Shown: positions 24,547-35,749 of the stretch, one piece after another
Position numbering within the stretch: the first letter of the stretch is position 1
Layout of the letters: every line of letters begins with the position of its first letter
NCBI GenBank assembly: GCA_030035585.1
Contig: CM057463.1
Coordinates: 142,710,736-142,774,735, forward strand
Reading direction: 5' to 3'
Origin: Dugong dugon
Lineage: Eukaryota > Chordata > Mammalia > Sirenia > Dugongidae
Length of the DNA: 64,000 bases
Translations under genes and position numbers: made by a program
The notes under the pieces: generated by a model
Told to the model about the DNA's origin: nothing
The model's database searches: none
The model's input: only the letters and a program-made list of their open reading frames with translations

Positions 24547-25073
24547 AAAACCAAATCAAACCAAACCTGTTTCTGTACAGTCGATTTCAGGGCTTTGAAC
24601 CGGTTCCTTCCAATTTGACCCCCTGCTGAGAATTTGCATTTCCACCCTAGATATACTGAATCAGATTCTATATTTGTAACAAGAACCCCAGATGATTCTA
24701 TATCAGAATCTACATTTTAACAAGATTCCCAGATGATTCTTATGTATGAATAAGAAATTATATGTATAAGTAAGAATTCTTATGTATAAATAAGAATCAT
24801 CTGGGGATCTTGTTAAAATGTATGTTCTGATTCAACACATCTGGGATGGAAATGCAAACTCTCAGCAGGGGATTGAACCAGTTCAAAGCCTTGGTTGATT
24901 CTGACTCATAATGACCCTACAAAACAGATTAGAACTGCCCCATAGGGTTTCTAATGCTGTAAGTCTTTACTGAAACCGACTTACACATCTTTCTCCCACA
25001 GAGTGGGTGGTGGGTTTGAACCACAGACCCTTTGGTTAGCAGCCAAACTGTTGAGCACTGTGCAATCAGGGCT
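24547..25073 (-). repeat. AfroSINE, long subtype, split by a palindromic MITE
   Basis: The tail 'accaaacctgtttctgtaca' runs to 24587. After the insertion the SINE resumes at 24894 with 'gttgattctgactcataatg', the long-subtype middle ('actgaaaccgacttacacat') and the head 'gtgcaatcagggct'. Confidence 0.88.
24588..24893. mobile_element. Palindromic hAT-like MITE (306 bp)
   Basis: The ends are inverted repeats: cagggctttgaaccggttc at the left and, on the other strand, caaggctttgaactggttc (17 of 19 match). The symmetry goes inward ('ccctgctgagaatttgcatt' against 'aatgcaaactctcagcaggg'). The flanks gtcgattt (24580-24587) and gttgattc (24894-24901) match a hAT-type 8-bp target duplication at 6 of 8; the uninterrupted SINE reads gtcgattc. 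The inner text recalls MER5-type hAT elements. No transposase. Confidence 0.75.
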
Positions 25074-26000
25074 GGACCAAGATTGAATTTAAAGGTCTGG
25101 TTCCTCTGCCTGAGCATATCCTTGGAGGCAGCTGGAGACCAATCCAGGCTTAACAGAGGAAAACTGATAAATTTATCTAATAATTTATTTGGCTCATTAT
25201 AGATAAGAATATTTTTCTCATTAGAAATACTAACACATTCATCAAAAGATATGTGATTCAGTCAAGTACCAGATAAAGTGGTCTCAAAATTTTACACGTA
25301 TTGGATAAGCATAGGACACAGAGATAATCATTATTTTGTTTAATTTTAGTTGGACGTGTTAGTCATTTGGATTTGTTTAATCTTCTATTAATGATTTTTT
25401 TCAATGAATATTTCAATTGTAGAGAGTTTGAAGTGCTCATGAGATCAGGCTGCTCAAAAAAGTTCCAGAAGAGTTTGAATCTGAGTCTTGCACTGTGTCT
25501 TGATATTTCTGCTCCACATTCCATTAAAGGGAAGAAACAATAATAGACTGATCTCGACAGATTGTTTGAATTAGAATGCAAGAGTCTGGAGTCTTGTGTT
25601 GTACTTTTGAAAATTTCTACTCCTTCCCTATTACCCTGATGCTAGTAGAATTTGCATCTGAATGTGTGTTCTTTTCAAAGGAGCCAGGAAAAATGGGAAT
25701 GCTCATTAATTTGGGTGAATCTCTGATAGCAATCTGAAAGAAAAGTGCAGTTCTGACACTATCATAAAAAGAATGTTTTCTCTAAGAATTGTGAAAATTA
25801 ACTTGTGATACTTCAACTTCCTGAATGAGGCATAAATCAATCACAGCATGTTTCATTCCAGTGAATGAAGTGAAAACAGAGATGTCAGTTACTATACTGT
25901 TTTCTGAGTCCTTGGGCTTTATCTCTTTCCTTTTTTTCCCTACCAAACGTCTATGAAAAGCAGTCCACATTCATTTTCCATTTATATCTCAACCACAGTC
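25074..26000. other. Unique AT-rich intergenic sequence
   Basis: No gene or clear repeat recognised. Confidence 0.4.
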
Positions 26001-26007
26001 TGACTCT

Positions 26008-26062
26008 TCTCTTGTTGTTGTTGTTAACTGCCCTCAAGCTGACTGACTCCAACTCATGGTGA
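26008..26062 (-). repeat. RTE/AfroSINE tail fragment
   Basis: 'gttgttgttgttaactgccc' followed by 'ccaactcatggtgacc' is the reverse of the shared RTE/SINE tail. Confidence 0.6.
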
Positions 26063-26084
26063 CCTTATATATGGATTTGTATGT

Positions 26085-27190
26085 ATGGATTTGCCTATTA
26101 AATTCATATATACCTTATCTATGGATTTGCCTATTAAGAGCATTTCATATAAATGGATTTGTACAATATGTGGCCTTTTGTGTTTAGTTTATTTCACTTA
26201 GCATAATGTTTTCAAGGTTCATTCACACTGTAGCATGAATCAGTAACTTAATATTTCATTATAATGAATATGCCACATTTTGTTTATGTAGATGGGCATT
26301 TGGGTTGTTTCCACCTATTGACTATTGTGAATAGTGCTGCTATGAATATGTGTATTCATATTGAGTATCTGTTTTCAATTCTTTTAGGCATATACTTAGG
26401 AATAAAATTACTGGGGCACATGGTAAATCTGTTTAACTCTTTGAGAAATCACCGAACTGTTTTCCACAGTGGCAAAACCATTTTACATTCCTACCAGCAG
26501 TGGAAGAGGGTTCCAATTTCTCCACATCCTTGTCAGTACTTATGCTCTTTTCTTTATTTTTTTTAAATTATAGCCATCCCAGTGGGGGTGAAGTGGTTTT
26601 GATTTGCATTTCTCTAGAGGCTAGTGATGTTGAGCATCTTTTCATGTGCTTATTAGCCATTTGTGTATCTTCTTTGAAGAACTATCCAAGTCCTTTGCTA
26701 GGTTGTTGTGTTCTTTACATATTCTGGATATTAGTTCCTTATCAGATATATGACTTGAAGATATTTTCTACCATTCTGTAAGTTGTCTTTCCACTTTCTT
26801 GATAATATCCTGTGATGTACAAGTTTTTAATTTTCATAAAGTCCTATTTCTTTTCTTCTCTTTGGTTGCTCGTTTTTGTTGTCACATATAAGAATCTATT
26901 GCAAAATCCAAATTCATGAAGATTTACACCTATGGTTTCTTCTAAGGGAAACCCTGGTAGCGTAGTGGTTTACAGTTATGGCTGCTAACCAAAAGGTCTG
27001 CAGTTTGAATCCACCAGGCGCTCCTTGGAAACACTATGGGACAGTTCTACTCTGTCCTATAGGGTCGCTATGAGTTGGAATTGACTCAAAGGCAATGGGT
27101 TTTTATTTTCTTCTAAGAGTTTTATGACTTTAACTCTGATATTGAGGTCATTGATTCATTTTAAGTTAATTTTTGCATATGACAGACTCT
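26085..27190 (-). mobile_element. Old L1 (L1M-type) ORF2/3' fragment with an AfroSINE inside
   Basis: Reverse-strand L1 text ('gatgggcatttgggttgttt', 'gaatagtgctgctatgaata', 'gatttgcatttctctagagg') is diverged from L1-A and L1-B. It resumes after the AfroSINE with 'gagttttatgactttaactc'. It is older than the nested L1s. Confidence 0.8.
26947..27106 (+). repeat. AfroSINE, short subtype, in the old L1
   Basis: Perfect duplication ttcttctaag at 26937-26946 and 27108-27117. The body has 'gctgctaaccaaaaggtctg' and 'gtcctatagggtcgctatga'. Confidence 0.93.
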
Positions 27191-28249
27191 TTGTGTAATC
27201 ACAAAGTACCTTAGCCTTTTTGTGCCTGATTTTCCATATCTGTAAAATGCAGTTGAGTATTAAATGGTCAGGCCAAGCAATCTCCGTGGTCCTCTGTAAC
27301 GCTGTGAATGTATTACAGTACTGGCTCTGGGACTCGCTCCCACTCACACCTCATCCCCAACCCACCCCACCAGTGGCCAGAGTAAAGCTGCAGGCTGCCT
27401 TGGCTGGCATAACTCTCCTGGTTATAAGGGCATTTGTGTCCATGGTTCAGTTTAGTGGAATGGAGAAGGGATTTGTTATTTGATACTACACAAGCCCTGA
27501 TTTGGCATAATCAAGGTAGACTTCAAGATGTAGACAACAGAGATTATATGAGTCTAAAGACAGATTCGCATAAGGTTTTAATGTCAAATACATAAAACTA
27601 CATTCAGTAAAGGAAGCTTTGAAAGGCAAAAATCTTCAGGCTGTCATGCTCAAGAAACTGTGGCCTGCTTTATGTATTTCAAATTCGAAGACAAAAGAAG
27701 ACAGTATGCAAAATTGATTTTATTTGACTTGCTCGTATATCAAATATGAAATTAGTTGAGCTGACAGATCTGGATTTGTATAAAACTCTCTAAATAGATC
27801 ACATTATAAAACAAAGACAGGTTAGCATTTCTTATATGCTTCTCATCTATATCAAAAGACTTTTATCATTTAATAACTTTGATATTGTTGGAAAACATTT
27901 CTAATATTTGACAGCAATATTATGAAATAGAAAATGGAAAAATAAGAAATACATCCATATTCTGAAAAAAAAAAAAACTTTTTAAAATAATAAATCCAAA
28001 CTTATTCTCTTGTCCTTAGAATGAAACATATCTAACAGAGCAAAGATCAGAAATATCCAATATACACACAAGTCATCAAGTTATTTTGCAGGACTCAACT
28101 TTCTGTCAAGAAACAAGGGTGGATGACTTCTCTCATCCACCACTAAGAATTATTTGTGGGTCAAATATAAGGATTTGGCTAAAGTTTGTTGACACTTTCT
28201 TCATGTGTTTGATGTCCACCTTATTTGAGGGCCTGAGGAGTATGGCTAG
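27191..28249. other. Unique sequence downstream of LRAT
   Basis: AT-rich with no confident gene or repeat. A long LRAT 3' UTR form could reach here, but no evidence in the sequence requires it. Confidence 0.35.
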
Positions 28250-28845
28250 TCTTCTGATAGGTCCCCTTGTCCCATCTTGCCCCAGGCTCCTATTCTTCCT
28301 CCATACTTCTGGGAGTTACCTTCCTGAACCCCAAATCTCCATTGCCTATTCATAAAGTCCAAACTCTTGGTCTACACAACCCTTGCACCACCTACCCATT
28401 GCTTTCTTTTTCCAATCCATTTCTCTCACCACTCTTCCTCTGCTCTAGCCTCAAAACCACTTGCACTTTGCTGAATGTCCTCATGCAGTTTCATGCTTTC
28501 AGGCAACAAAGAGTATCTTATGCCTAAACGCCAGGCATGTTGTGGGCAGTTTTCATGCATTTGCTCATGCTGTGCCCACTGCCTAGAATGTCCTGCCTGA
28601 TATCAGTCCCCCTGGAAAACGTATATTCATCTTTTGAGTCTCACTATATGGTCCCTGTAATTATGGCCTTTTGTAACCCACTTAAAACCAACCCCTTCTT
28701 TCTTCATGCTTTCAAACAGCCCTATACAGACATGAATTGCAGGAAGTCTTGCCCCTTCCATGTGTCTTCTATTATAGCCATGACCTTTGAGGAAAGGGTC
28801 CATGTCTCATTCATCTTTTTATCCCCAACATCTTCCTAATACGTG
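28250..28845 (+). repeat. L2 LINE 3' part
   Basis: 'cccactgcctagaatgtcct', the 'cttttgagtctcactatatg' block and 'gaggaaagggtccatgtctc' follow L2 order. Confidence 0.7.
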
Positions 28846-29639
28846 ACACTTAAATTAACTCATCTTAGCCCCAGCTAGTCCTGATTTGACCTCTGTCTAA
28901 GGATAGCAAAAAAAAAAAAAGCAACAAAAAGCTCCATCAGATACTATTTGATTATCACTATAGTTAGAATAATAGAAATTTAAAAATACATTTCAAGATC
29001 ATAAGGATGACTCTTAACTGATGAGACCTTGAGAGATTTGTGAACTGCCTCAAGTTTTGAGACACCTTAGTGGCTCAGGGTTTCTTCCATAACCACAGTC
29101 AGAAATGTATGCTTCTCTTTTTACCTTGTTAAGCAACTAATCAAATTGAGTACAACAAAACAAAATCCCTCTTTTCCCTAAGAAGTTCAACAAACTCTGG
29201 CATTGCTGAACATTTGATAAATAAATCCTTTCTTCCAGCTCCCTCTTCCCATAAGAGATGGAACACATCAGTGGATAAGATCTCCTCATACAATTTCCCT
29301 AGCCCCTTGGGCTGATTTAATTGCTTCTTCACCTGTATTCCCATAGCACTGTATACACTCTATAATAGGTAGTTTAAAAAATAGTATTAATTCTAGACAG
29401 TGAAATGGTGACAGGGCAGGATCCAGCATGTAAGGAACAGTCAGTAAATGAATGACGAATTGAATCTTGCTTTAACATATCAAGTTAAGTCAAGACAATT
29501 ATGTTCATTCCAACCTTAAGAACATCCTTGGCATTTAATCAATATCTTTGAACTCAGATTTAACATGAGGCAGTGGTTTTTGCTGCCTGCAATACTGTCT
29601 GCAAAAAAGATGTTAATTATTTATGAGGACACTGTATTT

Positions 29640-31319
29640 AAAACAATTTATTTAAACAATTGTTACAAGGGTAATATACAATAAGTGAAAAACCACTAAC
29701 ACAATAGTCTTGATAGTGGTTGGTTTTATGTATAAAGACTTAAGATTATTTTAAGTGGTTGGAATAAGCCCATAGACCACCTATATTCTATGGTGTTACC
29801 ATTTAATCTTTTAAGTACTTAAAACATTTTAATAACTAAACATTTATATAAGCTAAATAATTAACCATTGAAAGTTAAATTATTAATAAACTCTAAATGA
29901 ATTTGTTGTGGGTAAGTTGGTGGTGATGAAACCTCAATTATACGAAATCTGCTTTTTAAATCTACTTGGATTGGATCACTGACTGAGCACCCAGTCATCC
30001 TGTTTTGCGCTTCTTGATAGTTTATAAAGCAATTTTAATACCTGAAATGCAAGTCTAGCTTTTGGCTTAAGTTTTAGAATTTGGTAATTTTGCAAAAGTA
30101 CTTAGATGTTTGTTTTAACTCTGTAACATCTCAACTCTGACTCTATAACAGCTTCAGTGTAATCAATTTACATACCTGGCTGTACTAAGACATTTAAAAA
30201 ATTATTTTAAATAGTTATTTCCTTCATTCCTACTTTTCTGGATTTTATACACTGCTGTTGTATCCTTCTTTTAGGGAAATAATCTATACTTACTTAGAAA
30301 TGAACGAAAAACCTGACTAGGAAACAAATCTAAGGATCTAAAAAAATTACATAGTACATTAGTAAAAGCTTTAAATGAGACAACATCCAATGACATTCAT
30401 GCAAGTTATACCAAAGATTCAAGGGCATAAAAAATGGATTTAACTTGCTTTGCCATTCACTTCTACAGATGTTCTATAATAACTGTACTAGTATCTTAAT
30501 AGAGCAATCAAAGCAAACTTGACTCTCATCAGTCTGTGTCTGTAGATATCTGCATATTCTTTTGCCACACACACACACCAGATATCCAAATTACTTTAAT
30601 CCTGTATCTGTGTATCTCCCATAGTGATTTTAATGAACCACAGTGTCACATAAAAGGGAGAAAAACAATGTGGTACTATAGTAGCTATTTCTGCAGGAAA
30701 ACAGAAGATTTCTATAATTTCTGACTGATGACTTCATCATTAAATCTTAACTTTGCCAATATTAGTTTAAAGTAATGAAAATAAAATATTCTTGGTTTAT
30801 TGGGGATATGTATATTACATAAAAAAAAGATTGTGATTTTTTTTTGTTGTTGCCAATCATCAAACATATTTTCATCTGAATAAAGGTTAAGTCTTTGAGT
30901 TTAATATAATCTTTTTCAGTGAAACAGGATAAATTTACAATGAAGTTAGTGACCTAATCTGATAAGTCTTTCAAACTTCAAACAGAGCCTAACAATGATT
31001 ACAAGAGAGGAAAATAACACAGAGGGTCTCCTGTGGCCATCATCTTAGGGGCTAGTTTTCTTTCTTGTACTGCTGAATTCTACCACAAACCGTCACATTT
31101 CCAAGGCTTGGGAGGTGCTTTAAAACTGAACTCTCTGAGAAGATTCAGAAAGTCTTTTTTCTTGGGCTCACACAGTAAGCACTTTGCGTGATTCTTAATC
31201 ACATTTTTATCCAGAACACAGTACTACAGGTCACATTTTTCTCAACAATGCTTATAGTGATTTGTACTCTATAAACATATTTACACAGAGAATACACACA
31301 TTGACACAGGGGTGTGAAG
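29640..31319 (-). other. LRAT: Probable LRAT 3' UTR (end not fixed)
   Basis: Sequence immediately after the LRAT stop is AT-rich, has no recognisable repeat and no other gene. Minus-strand AATAAA hexamers occur as TTTATT on the plus strand at 30796-30801 and 29647-29652. Either could end the transcript, and longer forms are possible: an L2 copy at 28250-28845 is the first repeat met downstream. LRAT mRNAs of other mammals are known to have long 3' UTRs, so extension into this block is expected. The exact end is inference. Confidence 0.4.
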
Positions 31320-31472
31320 TTAGCCTGCCATCCATAAACAGAATGGAATGAAAATTGCAGGAAGGGTAGTATATGATGCTAGGCCCAGGCAGGCTATAGA
31401 TGCCAATCCCAAGATTGCTGAAGCAAGAACACTTCTCTGATCACGAATAATTATCTTCACATTCTCACAAAA
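31320..31472 (-). CDS. LRAT: LRAT coding exon 3: C-terminal 50 residues and stop
   Basis: This is the last coding exon, found by reading the minus strand directly because it is too short to stand out as an ORF. A pyrimidine-rich acceptor ending CAG precedes 31472. The exon opens in phase 0 with [18 protein letters not shown] and ends [14 protein letters not shown] then TAA (31322-31320), the typical LRAT C-terminus. It forms residues 180-229. About 35 of these are hydrophobic and make the C-terminal membrane anchor that holds the enzyme in the ER membrane. Joined to the exon at 38366-38902 it gives a 229-residue protein with no disruption. Confidence 0.96.
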   Translation of the reverse strand, partial: FCENVKIIIRDQRSVLASAILGLASIACLGLASYTTLPAIFIPFCLWMAG

Positions 31473-32120
31473 CTGAAAAATAAAATTAAAGAATATTAGA
31501 CAAAGTGGCTAAACCTCAGAAGAATCACATATACCAAATAGTAAAGCACAGATTTCCCAGGTATATTCTGTCTAGCAGGAGAACTAGAATGTCCCCTATG
31601 ACTTATAAAAGAAAGGTGTTAGTAATACAGTCTCTTGATTCCACATGCCACAGTAGTCATTCTGATAAATTCTTTTATTGCTAAAATAACACCGCAGGCA
31701 ACCAGGCTCATCATGGGCAGCTGCCTTTGTAAATACAGAACTTTTACCGAAGAGTATAGAGAATAATGTAACCATATAGAAATTATTCAGGATTAAAGGT
31801 TAAAAACAGTATTTACCTGCTTCTCAATAGGAATGACAGATTCTAAAACTAGATGAGCAAAGAGGTCTCTAATCATGAGTAAAAGGAATAGAATTTAGCC
31901 TATTATTAGTAGCAAATTTGATTCCTCCAATTCACCATTCTAAAATTTGTTGATTTCAACAAAAACTTTCTCAAAATCTAACAGCATAAAAAGTCTACTT
32001 TTGTTGTTATAGCACATTCACAGCCTTAATAAATTAAACAATTCATCATCAACTATGTGACACATAACTGGCCCCTGAAAATAAAGATAGACTAAATACA
32101 GTCCCTATCTCTAAGGGTAC

Positions 32121-32813
32121 GGATTACACCTCAACATAAAGAAAACAAAAATCCTCACAACTGGACAAATAAGCAACATGATGATAAATGGAGAAAAGAC
32201 TGAAGTTGTCAAGGATTTCATTTTACTTGGATACACAATCAACCCCCATGGAAGCAGCAATCAGGAAATCAAACAATTATTGCATTGGAGAAATCTGCCG
32301 CAAAAGATCTCTGTAAAGTGTTAAAAAGCAAAGATGTCACTTTGAGGACTAAGGTGTGCCTGACCCAAGCCATGGTGTTTTCATTAGCCTCATATGCATG
32401 TGAAAGCTGGACCATGAATAACAAAGATTAAAGAGAATTAAAGCTTTTGAATTATGGTGTTGACGAAGAATATTGAATATACCATGGACTACCAGAAGAA
32501 CAAACAAATCTGTCCTGAAAGAAACAGCCAGAAAGCTCCTTAGAAGGGAGGATGGCAAGACTTCATCTCACATACTTTGGACAGGTTATCAGGAGGGATC
32601 AGTCTCTGGAGAAGGACATCATGCTTGGTAAAGCAGAGGGTCAGGGAAAAAGAGGAAGACCCTCAAGGAGATGGATTGACACAGTGGCTGCAACAATGGG
32701 CTCAAACTTAGCAAAGATTGTAAGGATGGCACAAGACTGGGCAGTGTTTTGTTGTGTTGTACACAGGGTCGTTACGAGTCGGAACCAATTCGAGGGCACC
32801 TAACAACAACAAC
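32121..32813 (+). mobile_element. RTE (BovB clade) 3' fragment in LRAT intron 2
   Basis: It codes, with breaks, for the RTE C-terminal region: 'CESWTMNN'-type text near 32400, then 'LHLTYFGQVIRRDQSLEKDI' and 'GQGKRGRPSRRWIDTVAATM' (32552-32803), and ends in the tail 'gcacctaacaacaacaac'. It is 5'-truncated and antisense to LRAT. Confidence 0.92.
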
Positions 32814-32867
32814 CCCTTTGGAATGCATTCTTCTAATATGTGTAATTTTTTTCTTAGAAAAATACTT

Positions 32868-33075
32868 TTACTCGGAAGTTGATGGCCTATGTTTGAGTCC
32901 TGGTCTTATCTCTTATTCACTGTGTGATCTCAAGCAATTCACTTAACCTCTCCAGATTACCCTCTCCTCCTCTTCCGTAGGAACACCAAGGTTGTTCTGA
33001 GAATCAAATGAGATATTTTATAGAAAAGAACCCTAGATTCTTCTACATGCTGTATAAATATGAAGTATTACAATA
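32868..33075 (+). repeat. MIR SINE
   Basis: 'tgatctcaagcaattcactt', 'aacctctccagattaccctc' and 'aggttgttctgagaatcaaa' follow the MIR core and tail. Confidence 0.8.
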
Positions 33076-33242
33076 TTATCATTACTGCTATATCCACCCA
33101 CAATTATCCCTACCTCATCTGTCAGTACCAGAATTCAGCAATTAATGATTTAATTTTTATATGAGTTTTGCTAGTCATAGTTGTTATAAATTCCTTTATT
33201 AGACATAACATTGTATATGCTTTTAGTCTAAAAGAGTGGTTT

Positions 33243-33344
33243 ATATGACTCATAGCGACCCTACAGGGCCAAGGAGCAGTTGGTAGGTTTGAATGGCCGA
33301 CTTTTTGGGTAGCAGTCGAGCTACCACTATGCCACCAGGGCTCC
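33243..33344 (-). repeat. AfroSINE fragment
   Basis: 'tatgactcatagcgacccta' to 'atgccaccagggctcc' in reverse; the middle is shortened. Confidence 0.85.
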
Positions 33345-33369
33345 ACTGGACAGCTAGGTTTTTAAAATT

Positions 33370-35481
33370 ATTTTATTTTATTGTGTTTTAGGTGAAAGTT
33401 TACTCTGAGATTAGTTTTTCATTCAAAAATTTTATACACAAATTGTTTTGTGACATTGGTTGCAATCCCCGCAATGTGTCAGCACTCTCCCCTTTTCCCT
33501 TTCCACCCTGGGTTCTCCGTGTCCATTCCCTCAGTTTTCCTGTCCCTTCCTGCCTTCTCATCTTTGCTTTTGGCAGGTGTTGCCCATTTGGTCTCCTATA
33601 CTTAATGGAGCTAAGAAACATGTTCCTCACATGTGCTATTGTTTGTTTTATAGGTCTGTCTAATCTTTGCCTGAAAGGTGTGATGGCTCTTATTTCTCTA
33701 GGATATATACCTAGGAGTGGGATTGCTAGATCATATGGAAATCTTCTAGTTTTTTAAGGAGGAGTTATATTGTTATCCATAGGGTTGTACCATTTTACAT
33801 TCCCAGCAGCAGTGCATAAGAGTTCCAATCTTCCCGCAACCTCTCCAACATTTTTGATTAGTGCCAGTAATGTTGGGGAGGGATGATATCTCCTTGTAGT
33901 TTTGATTTGCATTTCTCTAGTGGCTAAAGATTGCAAGCATTTCCTCATGTGTCTGTTAGCCACCCGAATGTCTTCTTTGGTGAAGTGTCTGTTCACATTC
34001 TTTGCCCATTTTTTAATTGGGTTACTTGTCTCTTTGTTGTTAAGTTGTTGAAGTATGCTACAGATTTTGGAGATCCGACCCTTGTTGGATATGATGTAGC
34101 CAAAACTATTTTCCCAGTCTGTGGCTTTTCTTTTTGGTGCAGTGGTTAAGAGCTATGGCTGCTAACCAAAAGGTCAGCAGTTCAAGTCTACCAGTTGCTC
34201 CTTGGAAACCCTATGGGGCAGTTCTACGCTGACCTATAGGGTTGCTATGAGGCGGAATTGACTTAACAGCAACAGTTTTGGGTTTTCTTTGGTTTAGATT
34301 TTCTTTTTACTCTGTTGGTGAAGTCTTTGATGAGCATAAGTATTTTATTTTTAGGCGCTCCCAGTTATCTAGTTTATCTTCTGGTGTTTGTGCAATGTTA
34401 GTTATGGTCTGTATTCTCTTTATGCCATGTATTGGGTCCCTAGTGTTGTCACTATTTTTTCTTCCATGATTTTTATTGTTTTAGGTTTTATATTTAGGTA
34501 TTTGATCCATTTAGAGTTAGGTTTTGTGTGTGGCGTGAGGTATGGGTCCTGTGCTCATTTTTTTACAGATGGACATCCAGTTTTGCCAGCACTATTTGTT
34601 AAAAAGACTGTCTTTTCCCCATTTAATGGACTTTGGTCCCTTGTCAAAGATCAGGTGACCACAGGTGGATAGATTTACGTCTGTGTTCTAGATTCTGTTC
34701 CATTGGTCTATGTGTCTGTTGTTGTACCAGTACCAGGCTGTTCTGACTACCTTGGCATATAGTAGGTTCTGAGATCAGGCAGTGTGAGGCCTCCTACTTT
34801 GTTCTTTTTCTTTAATAATGCTTTGCTTACCCAGGGCCTCTTTCTTCTCCATAAAAGTTGGTGATTGGTTTTTCTATCTTGTTAAGGAATGCTGTTGGTA
34901 TTTGGATCACGATTGCATTATATTTGTAGATTGCTTTGGGTAGGATTGACATTTTCACAATTTTGAGTCTTCCTATCCATGAGCATGGTATGTTTTTACA
35001 TTTATGTAGGTCTCTTTGGTTTCTTGCAATAATGTTTTGTGGTTTTCTTTTATGTCCCTGGTTAGATTGATTCCTAAGTATTTTATCTTTTTAGGGGCTA
35101 TTATAAATGGTATTGATTTGGTGATTTCCTTTTCGAAGTTCTCTTTTTTGGTGTATTGGAATCTAACTGATTTTTGTATGCTGATCTTGTATCCTGCTAC
35201 TCTACTGAATCTATTAGTTCCAGTAATTTTCCTATGGAATCTTTGCGGCTCTCTATGTAAAAGATTATATCATCTGCACATAGGGATAGTTCTACTTTTG
35301 CTTTCCAATTTAGATGCCCTTTATTTCTTTTTCTTGTCTTATTGCTCTAGCTAGGACTTCCAGGACTATGTTAAATGGGAGTGGTGATAAAAGGCATCCT
35401 TGTCTTGTTCCCTTTCTCAAGGGGAATGCTTTCAGTTTCTCTCCATGAGGAACGATGTTGGCTGTTGGCTTTGTATATTTG
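33370..35481 (-). mobile_element. L1-E: 5'-truncated, internally deleted L1 in LRAT intron 2
   Basis: The 3' UTR (33370-33679) jumps at about 33680 straight into the ORF2 C-terminal region, skipping about 0.9 kb present in L1-A. It then runs to a 5'-truncated end at 35481 within the RT region. Flanks ggtttttaaaatt (33357-33369) and ggttttaaaatt (35482-35493) form a target duplication. It lies in the same direction as LRAT. Confidence 0.88.
34136..34298 (+). repeat. AfroSINE, short subtype, in L1-E
   Basis: The head is shortened to 'ggtgcagtggttaagagcta' and the body is complete. Duplication ttttcttttt at 34126-34135 and 34299-34308. Confidence 0.9.
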
Positions 35482-35544
35482 GGTTTTAAAATTCTTAATA
35501 GATAGAATGAATGAGTCCAGTATATTTTAACACACTAATTTGAC

Positions 35545-35749
35545 CCACCCCATAAAAAGCCCATTGCCATCAAGTCAACTCCAACTCACAGCAACCCTAT
35601 AGGACAGAGTAGAACTGCCCCACTGGTTTCTAAGGCTATAATCTTTACAGAAGCAGACTGACATCTTTATCCCATGGAGTGGCTGGTGAGTTTGAACTGC
35701 TGACCTTTCTGTTAGCAGCCGAATGGTTAACCAGTGCACCACCAAGGCT
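35545..35749 (-). repeat. AfroSINE, long subtype
   Basis: 'cattgccatcaagtcaactc' (tail), 'atctttacagaagcagactg' (long-subtype middle) and 'gcaccaccaaggctc' (head), reversed. Confidence 0.92.
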
